From JACCXM01 sp046328335 (GTDB lineage: Bacteria > Chloroflexota > Chloroflexia > Thermomicrobiales > UBA6265): a stretch of 64,000 nucleotides of DNA. The translations under genes were made by a program, and so were the position numbers. The DNA is taken from assembly GCA_046328335.1 (NCBI GenBank), contig JAXLWU010000017.1:47562-111561 (forward strand), read 5' to 3'. Each line of letters starts with the position of its first letter. The first letter of the stretch is position 1. The notes below the pieces were generated by a model. The model made no database searches. It saw only the letters and a program-made list of their open reading frames with translations, and had not been told where the DNA came from. Positions 25,359 through 33,295 of the stretch are shown here, piece after piece.

Positions 25359-26609
25359 CTATGCGCGCCCGTGCCGCCGCGCCACTTCGCGGGCAGCGGC
25401 TTCTCCCGTTTCCCACGCGCCGTGACAGGTCGAGTAAAACCCGGGAGATGTCGCTTCTCCCGCGAAAAAGAGGCGGTCCGCGATGGGAGTGCTTAAGTCC
25501 GCGCGGCGGTCCGCCTGACCGGGTTTGGCCGCGGCATAGGCGCCGCGGATGTACGCCTCGTTGGCCCAGTCGGAATGAATCGTCGCGGTGATCCGGTCGC
25601 GAACATTGCTGCCCAGCGCCGACACCAGGGCGTCCACCGTGACGGCGATCATCGCCTCCTCGCCCGCCGCCGCCAACTCCGTGGCGAGCGGCCCGGCGAG
25701 GTACGCATCGACCAGCGGCCGCCCATAGGGCCGGAAGCGCAGGCTGATCATCTGCCCGCGATCGATCTTGACAGACAGGTTCTGTTCCGGAACATCCACA
25801 AGGGTCCGCTCATCGCACAACAGACCGACCTTGTCGGCCCTGCCGAGCGGAACGGCGGCGAATGCCTCCTGCTTCCAGTGCGGAAGGTCTGGAATGAACG
25901 CGATCACGCCGTCGGCCATCACATTCGTCGACGCCGTGAAGATCGCGGCCTTCGCCGTCACGGTGCCTTTGCTCGTCGTAACCCGTACTCCGTCACCGGA
26001 CCAGGCGATTGCCAGCACCGGAGTGTTCAATTCGACGGGAACGTCACCGGCGACCGTGGCCGCCAGCGCGCCGTAACCGTCGATTACCGGCCAGTTCTCA
26101 TGCGTGTCGCGATAGCGCGCAATATCGACCGTTGAAACCGCCCGAATATCGACGCCCCATTCGTTGTTGATGTCCTGCCGGAGGATATCGATCCAGGGAC
26201 TGTCGATGTCGACGACCTCGGCTAGAGCGGTGTCGATGCCCTCATTGGCGCACCGCGTCGCCGCGGCCATCGCCGTCGCCTCGAATTCGTCGATCGCGGC
26301 GATCTCGGCGTCGCTGGCCTGACGGCCGTCGCGCCAGTAGTTCCAGGGCGGCGCCGTCGTGGCGTAGCGAAAGCCCAACCGATCGGCAAAGGTCCGGAAG
26401 GGATTGATGCTGGCGGAATGCAGCCAGTGGCATCCCGCATCCCAGGGAAATCCAAGCGTCCAGTGATCAGTGTGGGCGCGGCCGCCACTGCGGTCCATCG
26501 CTTCAAATATGAGCGTTTCCAGGCCGAGTTCGCGCGCGGTTCTCGCCGCGCCCAGCCCCGCCGCTCCGGCGCCCACCACGACCAGATCCACCTCCGATCG
26601 ACGGGGCAT
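25359..26609 (-). CDS. flavin monoamine oxidase family protein
   Basis: A 416-residue FAD enzyme. The Rossmann motif is DLVVVGAGAAGLGAARTARE (~8-27). The amine-oxidase signature EAMDRSGGRAHTD follows, then GFPWDAGCHWLHS near the substrate face. The C-terminal FAD motif is DRLFFAGEATSPGFYSTCHGAWETGEAAA, split here across ~380-408. It oxidises an amine or related substrate with O2; the actual one is unknown. It is the middle gene of a tight three-gene operon (3 and 8-base gaps) with a small unknown protein upstream and an ITPase-like protein downstream. Confidence 0.85.
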   Translation of the reverse strand: MPRRSEVDLVVVGAGAAGLGAARTARELGLETLIFEAMDRSGGRAHTDHWTLGFPWDAGCHWLHSASINPFRTFADRLGFRYATTAPPWNYWRDGRQASDAEIAAIDEFEATAMAAATRCANEGIDTALAEVVDIDSPWIDILRQDINNEWGVDIRAVSTVDIARYRDTHENWPVIDGYGALAATVAGDVPVELNTPVLAIAWSGDGVRVTTSKGTVTAKAAIFTASTNVMADGVIAFIPDLPHWKQEAFAAVPLGRADKVGLLCDERTLVDVPEQNLSVKIDRGQMISLRFRPYGRPLVDAYLAGPLATELAAAGEEAMIAVTVDALVSALGSNVRDRITATIHSDWANEAYIRGAYAAAKPGQADRRADLSTPIADRLFFAGEATSPGFYSTCHGAWETGEAAAREVARRHGRA

Positions 26610-26612
26610 GCC

Positions 26613-26876
26613 CTACCGACCTGGCGCCGAGGTACGCGGCTGCTTTTCCACGGCCCGTTCCACCGTGCCGGCGATGCGTTCGAATCTGAGTCCCATCGGG
26701 CGCGCCAGAGCGAACGAGACCGACCGGCCTCGCTCGGGAATCGCGGCGCTCTCGGTTTCCACCCAAACTTCGGGAAGATCCGACGCGTGGATGAAGACCC
26801 GCTCCGCGGGCAAATCCCCGGTCTGAGGCGGTCCCGGTAAGAACGTGGTCGCTCCCAGATAGACCCTGATCGTCAT
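26613..26876 (-). CDS. small uncharacterised protein
   Basis: An 87-residue soluble protein that I do not recognise (opening TIRVYLGATTFLPGPP, with HASDLPEVWVETESAAIP in the middle). It has a beta-rich, hydrophobic/polar alternating pattern and no signal peptide. It ends 3 bases before the amine oxidase start, so co-translation is likely. The ATG at 26876 follows GGAAAGG. The longer frame upstream is a shadow of the divergent LLM gene. Confidence 0.65.
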   Translation of the reverse strand: MTIRVYLGATTFLPGPPQTGDLPAERVFIHASDLPEVWVETESAAIPERGRSVSFALARPMGLRFERIAGTVERAVEKQPRTSAPGR

Positions 26877-27063
26877 CGCCTTTCCGCCGCCTCCTCTCAT
26901 TGTCCCGCGCATCTTACCCGCGATTGGATGTTCGCCGAAAGTTCGCGCGCTCTGCGATCGTTGCCTGACTCTCTCCCCGGAGACGGGTCGTCGAGTGGCG
27001 GGAAACCGCCATGGGCGCGATGATGGGATCGAGCATGATTCGCCGGAGCGGGGAGAAAGACAC

Positions 27064-28059
27064 GTGAGTTCCGACGCGATCCACCCCTGGGTGGGCGAGT
27101 TCACTGCGCGTATCGGCTGGGGAGTGCAGATCGTGCCACACGGGGACGATCCTGACCCCGCGCGAACGCTCCTGCGCGCTGGCCGCCTCGCGGAGGATCT
27201 CGGCTTCGATGCGTTCTTCATCGGGGATCATCCCGGCTACATGCCGGATGTCTGGCTTCATCTCGGCGCGATTGCCGCTCAGACCTCCCGGGTGCGCCTC
27301 GGCTCGATCGTCCTCTGTGCTGGCTATCGACCTCCGGTGGTCACCGCACGTCAGATCGCCGATCTCGACAACCTCTCTCAGGGCCGCGCCATCCTGGGCC
27401 TGGGCCACGGCTGGAACGGCGGAGAATTCGCCCAACTTGGCCTCCCGTTTCCTTCCGTGTCGGAACGACAGGCCGCGCTCGCCGAAACGATCGAGATCAT
27501 GCGCGGGGTGTGGTACGCCCCGCCATTCACCTACCACGGGCGGTATCACTGGTGCGAGCAGGCCGGCATCGCGCCAGCGCCTTCGCAACCTGGGGGCCCG
27601 CCGCTGGTGTTGGCTGGCGCCGGTGAACGGACCGCCCTTCGCCTCGTCGCCCGCTATGCCGATGCCTGCAACTTTGGTCCGGGTCACGCCACCGGTCTGG
27701 CGCGAACGCCGGAGGAGGTCCGGCGCAAGAACGACATCCTCGACCGTTACTGCCATGAGGAAGGTCGCGATCCGCGCTCGGTCCTTCGCACGCACTTCGT
27801 CAGTTGGGTCATGCTCGCTCCAACCGAGGCTGAGGCCGCGGCGAAACTCGCCCGCTATTACCCCAACGGACTCAACGAGGAGCAGCGCTACAGCCGCCTT
27901 GCCGCGGGTCCAGAACGAGCAATCGCCTACTATCAGGCGCTGGTCGACGCAGGCATGTCCTATTTCGTGGCCCAGATCCAGGACGGTTTCGATACGGAAA
28001 CGGTCGAAATTCTCGGCCGGGATGTCATGCCATTCGTCCATCCGGCCCGCTCGACGTAG
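27064..28059 (+). CDS. LLM-class flavin-dependent oxidoreductase
   Basis: A 331-residue TIM-barrel protein of the luciferase-like monooxygenase family, using F420 or FMN. Visible features are GWGVQIVPHG at the first strand, AEDLGFDAFFIGDHPG, RLGSIVLCAGYRPPVVTARQ, and the family hallmark NLSQGRAILGLGHGWNGGEF. The late RLVARYADACNFGPG strand is typical of F420-dependent members. The GTG at 27064 follows GGGGAG by about 9 bases; an upstream GTG at 26995 looks non-coding. Its end overlaps the convergent helicase gene by 35 bases. Confidence 0.9.
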   Translation: MSSDAIHPWVGEFTARIGWGVQIVPHGDDPDPARTLLRAGRLAEDLGFDAFFIGDHPGYMPDVWLHLGAIAAQTSRVRLGSIVLCAGYRPPVVTARQIADLDNLSQGRAILGLGHGWNGGEFAQLGLPFPSVSERQAALAETIEIMRGVWYAPPFTYHGRYHWCEQAGIAPAPSQPGGPPLVLAGAGERTALRLVARYADACNFGPGHATGLARTPEEVRRKNDILDRYCHEEGRDPRSVLRTHFVSWVMLAPTEAEAAAKLARYYPNGLNEEQRYSRLAAGPERAIAYYQALVDAGMSYFVAQIQDGFDTETVEILGRDVMPFVHPARST

Positions 28060-31000
28060 CCGCTGCCGGGGACGGCCCATCACGGATCTCGATGCTGTCG
28101 CCGAGTAGCGACTCCAGGAATCGCGACGGCCGCTTGACCCAACCATGTCTCGCTGCGGCGGAAAAAAGAAACAGAAGGTTCCGCGCTCTGGTCATTGCCA
28201 CGTAGAGCACGCGCCGCTCCTCGGCCACGGCCTCGTCGGTGCTGGCGCGGTAGTGCGGAAACAGGTCATCTTCGACCCCGGCGAGGAAGACAATGTCCCA
28301 CTCCAGCCCCTTGGCGCTGTGGACGGTCATCAACTGCACCCGCTCCTCACGCCCCGCCGCGGCAGATTCTGCCCCGTCCGGTATCGATCCGGTTCGTGGC
28401 AGGGCGTCGATGGGCTGGGCGAGCGCGACATGGCGCAGAAACGCTGCGATTCCGCCGCCCGGAGATGTCAGCTCGTACGCGGCCACCACCGCCCGCCATC
28501 CCGCTTCCAGTTCCTGCCAACGGGCATCCTCTTCCGGTGCGGAAGCAGGCCATTCCCGCAGCGCCGCGCAGACCGCCGCGCCCACATCTTCCCCGACCGC
28601 ATCCCGCCACCGCGACAACAGCGAATGCCCGATTCCCTGCGCGAGCGCTCTTGCCCCAGTCTCCACCAGCAGGGTGTTGTCGTAGACAACGTCATGATGA
28701 CTGGCCAACGTCGCCGCGGCGATCAGCGGCAGCGCTTCCGGTAGAACGTCGATCTCCCGTTCCCGCAGCGATGTTGCATGCAACTCCCGGAAGAGTTCAA
28801 TCGCGAGCAAACAATCGTCGTGGGCGCGATGCGTCTGGGTCGCGCGCGGGTCGATCCGCCGCGCCAGATCCTCCAGCCGATATGAAACCTCGCCCGGCCA
28901 CAGTCGCTGCGCCATGCGCCGCGTGTCGATGCTGTACAGCGGAACCATCGCCAGTCCGACCCGATCTGCCACGCGTCGCAGCACCGGCAGATCGAACTCG
29001 TCGAGGTTGTGCCCGACCACCACGGCGTCATCCAGGTGCGACAAGAGTCGTGGCAGGCAATCTTCCGGACGTGGCGCGCCACTCAGGTCGCGCCAGCGCA
29101 GGCCGTGCATGTCACTCGCTCGTCGGTCAATCGCGTCCGGATGGGATGGTTGCACCAACCCGGTCACGGATTCACCCGGGGCTCCATCCTCCGCGAGGGC
29201 GATGGCCGCGTATTCGACGATCTCGGCATGGCGCGGGTCGATGCTGCTCGACTCGATGTCGAATGCAACAACACGATCGAAGCCTCGGCTCTCGCATGCC
29301 ATCAGCACGAGTTGGAGGAGTCGCCACGTCACCGTGGCGACAGAAAACGTGACGGTCCGCGTCGCGACCGCCCCGATGGTGATCCCACTCGGTGCTGCCG
29401 TGAGCGTGTCGCCAAAGACAACGTCAAACCTCGACTCGAAGACGACCTCGTTGTTGTTGCATGAGACGCTGATCCCGAAATACTCCTGCAGGACGTGGGT
29501 GAAAAGCATTGCCGCCGCAACGCCATCGGCGTCACCTGCTGGTGTCAGTCTGATCGGTTCCCCCCGCGTGATCGCCGCATGGAGCGCCGACAGCAACGGC
29601 ATCAGCGGCCCGACCAGCAATTGGCATGTATCGCGCAGTTCTTCACGCTTCGCTGCCGCTACGGGACTCCTGCGGCCGGCCAGAATCGCCAGAAAGGGCT
29701 CGAGCGCTTCGCGCATGGAAACCCCGGTTAAGGGCTGAAGATCGCGGGCGGCGATGGCGACGACATCCCGCAACGCGTGCCTGGTCAATGGACTGATTTC
29801 ATCGGCAAACTGGTCCGCGCTGCGTATCAGCCGGTCGAGCCCGATCCCTCGCCTCGCCGCCATTCTTCTCAGGCGCGCCATCGTCAGTTCATCGACGATC
29901 GCTCGCGGCCAGTTCAGGACCGGCACCAGATCAGCGTCGGCCAGATAGAATCCGAGTTCCAGATAGCGCAGCGACTCCCGCGCGTCTTCCCGATCGAAAA
30001 ACCGGTCATCCTGAACGCGCCACAGCGGAATGCCGGTGCGAATCAGTTCCGCCTCGATCGCGTCGCCAATGTGATGGGTGCGATACAGGACGGCGAAACT
30101 TCCAAGGCTGCCCACGCGGCCCGAATCCATCGCGCTCCGAATCAGGGAAGCAATCAGCCTCGCCTCGTGCTCTGCGTCACAGACCTGCCACCACATCGGT
30201 TTGGCCTTCCCACCGCGCCGGGGCTGGCTCGGCCGCGAGCGCCCCGCTGCCGCCATGCACCGATCGGCGGCACGGACAATGGGTTGCCGCGAGCGGAAGT
30301 TGATCGTCAGGGAAAACTCACGGGGGTGGTATTCGCGGCGGAACCGTTGAAAGTGATCGCTGGCGTTGGCATCTCGCCACCCGAAAATGGCCTGATCGAG
30401 GTCGCCCACGGCGAAGACCTCCCCCTCGCCATGCGGGGGCGCCAGCAACTGGATCAGCGCATACTGCTCCGGGGATATGTCATGAAACTCGTCCACAAGC
30501 AGGACCGAAAGTCCATTCCGCCGTCGCTCGGCGGTACCCGCGTCTTCCCGCAGCAGCCGCACCGCTTCCGCCACCAGATCGGCGAAATCGAATGCATTCG
30601 CCTCCCGCAACATGCGGCAGTACCGATCATCGACGCGGTTCAGCACGTCCACATCGAACAATTCGAGTTTGGAATACGCGGGCTCCACGCGATGCTCGGT
30701 CAGCCCGCGTCGCTTGCGGCGATCGATCCTTGCCGCGAGGGCGGCGAGATGTCGCTGCCGCGCTCGCTCGTCCTGGGGCAGCGGCACGCCGGAATGCGTG
30801 AGGGCATGGACGAGAAACTCTCGCGCCCGCCGTTCATCGACGATCCGGATTGGCGCCCGAATCCCGATCGGCGCCCCGTCGCGTTCCAGCATGTCGGCGC
30901 AGATGGCGTGAAACGTCCCCGCCTGAATGCCGGTGCGGCCGAGGCGATCCTGGAGCGACGCCGCAGCACGACGCGAGAAGGTCATCGCCAGCAGTCGCTC

Positions 31001-31156
31001 CGGTTCCAGACCGGACTCCAGTAAATGCCGCGCCCGGGCCACGAGGGTAAATGTCTTGCCGCTCCCCGGACGTGCCACGATCAGAACGTGGCCGCCTCCC
31101 GGAGCACAATGGACGGCCGCTTCCTGTTCCGCGGAAAGTTCGGCTCGCTCTCCCAT
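28025..31156 (-). CDS. UvrD/Rep-like SF1 helicase with inserted DnaQ-type exonuclease domain
   Basis: A 1043-residue protein. Helicase motifs in order: I ARPGSGKTF (~28), II LLVDEFHDIS (~219), III VGDLDQAIFGWRDA (~250), IV LTINFRS (~283). Then comes an unusual region, and motifs V TVHSAKGLEWDIVFLAGVED and VI EERRVLYVAMTRARN lie near residues ~955-1000. Between IV and V, at about 628-796, sits a DEDDh exonuclease: Exo I AFDIESSS, Exo II GHNLDEFDLPVL, Exo III HRAHDDCLLA. All five catalytic residues appear present. The protein should unwind DNA and trim 3' ends in repair. I chose the ATG at 31156; a TTG at 31183 is open. Confidence 0.9.
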   Translation of the reverse strand: MGERAELSAEQEAAVHCAPGGGHVLIVARPGSGKTFTLVARARHLLESGLEPERLLAMTFSRRAAASLQDRLGRTGIQAGTFHAICADMLERDGAPIGIRAPIRIVDERRAREFLVHALTHSGVPLPQDERARQRHLAALAARIDRRKRRGLTEHRVEPAYSKLELFDVDVLNRVDDRYCRMLREANAFDFADLVAEAVRLLREDAGTAERRRNGLSVLLVDEFHDISPEQYALIQLLAPPHGEGEVFAVGDLDQAIFGWRDANASDHFQRFRREYHPREFSLTINFRSRQPIVRAADRCMAAAGRSRPSQPRRGGKAKPMWWQVCDAEHEARLIASLIRSAMDSGRVGSLGSFAVLYRTHHIGDAIEAELIRTGIPLWRVQDDRFFDREDARESLRYLELGFYLADADLVPVLNWPRAIVDELTMARLRRMAARRGIGLDRLIRSADQFADEISPLTRHALRDVVAIAARDLQPLTGVSMREALEPFLAILAGRRSPVAAAKREELRDTCQLLVGPLMPLLSALHAAITRGEPIRLTPAGDADGVAAAMLFTHVLQEYFGISVSCNNNEVVFESRFDVVFGDTLTAAPSGITIGAVATRTVTFSVATVTWRLLQLVLMACESRGFDRVVAFDIESSSIDPRHAEIVEYAAIALAEDGAPGESVTGLVQPSHPDAIDRRASDMHGLRWRDLSGAPRPEDCLPRLLSHLDDAVVVGHNLDEFDLPVLRRVADRVGLAMVPLYSIDTRRMAQRLWPGEVSYRLEDLARRIDPRATQTHRAHDDCLLAIELFRELHATSLREREIDVLPEALPLIAAATLASHHDVVYDNTLLVETGARALAQGIGHSLLSRWRDAVGEDVGAAVCAALREWPASAPEEDARWQELEAGWRAVVAAYELTSPGGGIAAFLRHVALAQPIDALPRTGSIPDGAESAAAGREERVQLMTVHSAKGLEWDIVFLAGVEDDLFPHYRASTDEAVAEERRVLYVAMTRARNLLFLFSAAARHGWVKRPSRFLESLLGDSIEIRDGPSPAAATSSGPDGRMA

Positions 31157-31266
31157 ACGAGGACCCCATCCGCACGACGTCAATCATGGCACGACCAGAC
31201 TATCGTATCGTTCCTGCCGCCTCTACTCTCGCGGCATGGTGGCTGCCGCCCACTGATGGAGTTATC

Positions 31267-32142
31267 GTGCCGTCCACGTGCATCACCGCATATCCCGAAC
31301 TCGACACCGCCAGTACGGCGGCGCGCGCGGCCGGCGCCATCATTCGCGATTTCTACGACCGGGCGGCGGCCTCGACCTATGAAAAACAGGATGGCTCGCC
31401 GGTCACCGATGCGGACCTTGCCGCGGACCGCGCCATCCGAGAGATTCTGGGGGACCGCTTTCCTGCCGATCCGATTCTCAGTGAAGAAGGCCTGGATGAT
31501 GACGCCCGCCTCCAGAGCGAACGCTGCTGGATTGTCGACCCGCTCGATGGCACCGAGCAGTTCATCCACCGGACCGGGGAATTCGACGTTCTCATTGCGC
31601 TTGTCGTCGCCGGGCAGCCGGTACTCGCCGCCGCGTACCAACCCCCGACCGATACGCTGATCACCGCCACGCTCGGCGGTGGCGCCTGGCTCACTCGCGG
31701 CGCGGGAGGTACCAGCCGCATTTCGTTCGATCCGGCTCCCGCCACCCCACGCCTGGCGTCGTCGAAGTGGTTCGGTTCGCCGGAGAACGTAGCGCTGGTC
31801 GATCACATCGCTGCGAACCTCGCCGTCGGCACGCAGCCGCCGGCGGTGACTGGCTTCTCCCCGCGGATCTTCCTCACTCCCCGCGTTATCGACGTGATGA
31901 TCGGCATACGTCCCGGCCGGGAGCAAATCATGGCCTCGGAGTGGGATTTTGCCGCACCCGATCTGATCATCCATGAAGCGGGCGGGCGCGTGACCAACTT
32001 GCGCGGCGATCGCTACCGCTACAACAAGCAGATCCCTCGCAACGTTGGCGGACTCATCGCCGCGGCCGACCCGGAAACCCATGCGCGGGTACTCGCCGCG
32101 GTGACCGCCGTGGATTTTCCTCACCTGCGTGGCAACCGCTGA
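31267..32142 (+). CDS. inositol monophosphatase family phosphatase
   Basis: A 291-residue Mg2+-dependent, Li+-sensitive-type phosphatase. The metal-binding motifs are SEEGLDDD (~77), WIVDPLDGTEQFIH (~96) and SEWDFAAPDLIIHEAGGRVTN (~223). The substrate could be inositol phosphate, 3'-phosphoadenosine 5'-phosphate or fructose bisphosphate; the motifs do not decide. The GTG at 31267 has TGGAG six bases upstream, and the first residues (CITAYPELDTASTAARAAG) match the family's first helix. It begins a rightward group including the K+ channel and the cyclase regulator. Confidence 0.88.
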   Translation: MPSTCITAYPELDTASTAARAAGAIIRDFYDRAAASTYEKQDGSPVTDADLAADRAIREILGDRFPADPILSEEGLDDDARLQSERCWIVDPLDGTEQFIHRTGEFDVLIALVVAGQPVLAAAYQPPTDTLITATLGGGAWLTRGAGGTSRISFDPAPATPRLASSKWFGSPENVALVDHIAANLAVGTQPPAVTGFSPRIFLTPRVIDVMIGIRPGREQIMASEWDFAAPDLIIHEAGGRVTNLRGDRYRYNKQIPRNVGGLIAAADPETHARVLAAVTAVDFPHLRGNR

Positions 32143-32211
32143 GCCTGACGAACTCCCGGCCGTCAAGATCTACGGCGCCAGACGCACCCGTTGGGAGAAG
32201 GCCGATTTTCG

Positions 32212-33273
32212 GTGACCGAACCGCCCGCTTCTGAATCGAACCTCCACGTGCAGAGCCTGCGCCTGCGTCTGGCGCTGTCGCTCCTCGCTTTTCCGGCCTT
32301 GGCCGCGATCGGCGCGATGGGCTACATGCTGATCGAGGGGTGGTCCTTTTCCGATGCGTTGTTCATGGCCGCGACGACGATCACGACGGTCGGCTTCGGC
32401 GAGGTTCAGCCTCTGTCCGAGAATGGGCGCATCTTTACCATTGGACTCCTCGTCGTGGGTCTCGGGGCGATCTGGTACGCCCTCAGCGTCCTCGTCGGAA
32501 TCGTGGTCGAGGGAGAACTCGGGCATCGTCTGGAGAAACGCCGCATGGAGCGTCGTGTCGCCGATCTGAGCGGACATCAGATCGTCTGCGGCTTTGGCCG
32601 CGTCGGCAGGCAGACGGCGGAATCGCTGCGCCGCCTTGGTCGCGAGGTGGTGGTCATCGACCGCGATCCACTTGCGCTCAGCCTCGCCAATGGCGCGAAG
32701 TTCCTCACCGTCGAAGGCGATGCCGCCGAAGATGCCAGCCTCGTCCGCGCCGGCATCGAACGCGCGGGGGGCCTCGTCACCGCCCTCGGCAACGATGCCG
32801 AGAATGTCTTCGTTACGCTCTCCGCGCGTGCGCTCAATTCCGGGTTGTCCATCGTCGCCCGCGCCAACGAGGCGGGGTCCATCCCGAAACTCGTGCGCGC
32901 CGGCGCGGCGCAAGTGGTCTCCCCGTATGACATGGCCGGCCGCCAGATGGCACGTCTCGCGCTGCGGCCGGCGACCGTCAACTTCGTGGAAGATCTCTTC
33001 CGGGGCGACGGCGGCGGGTTGCTGGTGGAAGACGTTCGGATCGAGGCAGGTTCGCCGCTGGACGGCCTGACCATTGCGGAAGCGCATCAACTGCTGCCGC
33101 GCATGCTCATCCTGGCGATTCGCCGCTCGCAGGAAACCATGGCGCCACCACCTCCCGATTTGCACCTTGCCGGGGGCGACCTCGTTGCCGCGGTTGGCGC
33201 GGAACCCGATCTCCTGCGATTGGAGCGGAATTCTCAACAGTCAGCCATCGCTCCCTCGGGAGGACGATCCTGA
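32212..33273 (+). CDS. potassium channel with TrkA/RCK domains
   Basis: A 353-residue ligand-gated K+ channel. Two transmembrane helices surround the pore helix and selectivity filter TTVGFGEV (~59-66; usual TVGYGD). An RCK/TrkA-N domain follows: QIVCGFGRVGRQTAESL (~120), then VVVIDRDP and EGDAAEDASL. A TrkA-C domain covers ~265-330. Asp of the usual filter GYGD is replaced by Glu. Cytoplasmic nucleotide or Ca2+ binding would open the channel. The GTG at 32212 is preceded by GGAGAAGG at about 10 bases; a TTG at 32191 is open too. Confidence 0.9.
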   Translation: MTEPPASESNLHVQSLRLRLALSLLAFPALAAIGAMGYMLIEGWSFSDALFMAATTITTVGFGEVQPLSENGRIFTIGLLVVGLGAIWYALSVLVGIVVEGELGHRLEKRRMERRVADLSGHQIVCGFGRVGRQTAESLRRLGREVVVIDRDPLALSLANGAKFLTVEGDAAEDASLVRAGIERAGGLVTALGNDAENVFVTLSARALNSGLSIVARANEAGSIPKLVRAGAAQVVSPYDMAGRQMARLALRPATVNFVEDLFRGDGGGLLVEDVRIEAGSPLDGLTIAEAHQLLPRMLILAIRRSQETMAPPPPDLHLAGGDLVAAVGAEPDLLRLERNSQQSAIAPSGGRS

Positions 33274-33295
33274 ACGTTTCGCCGCATCGTAGCGA

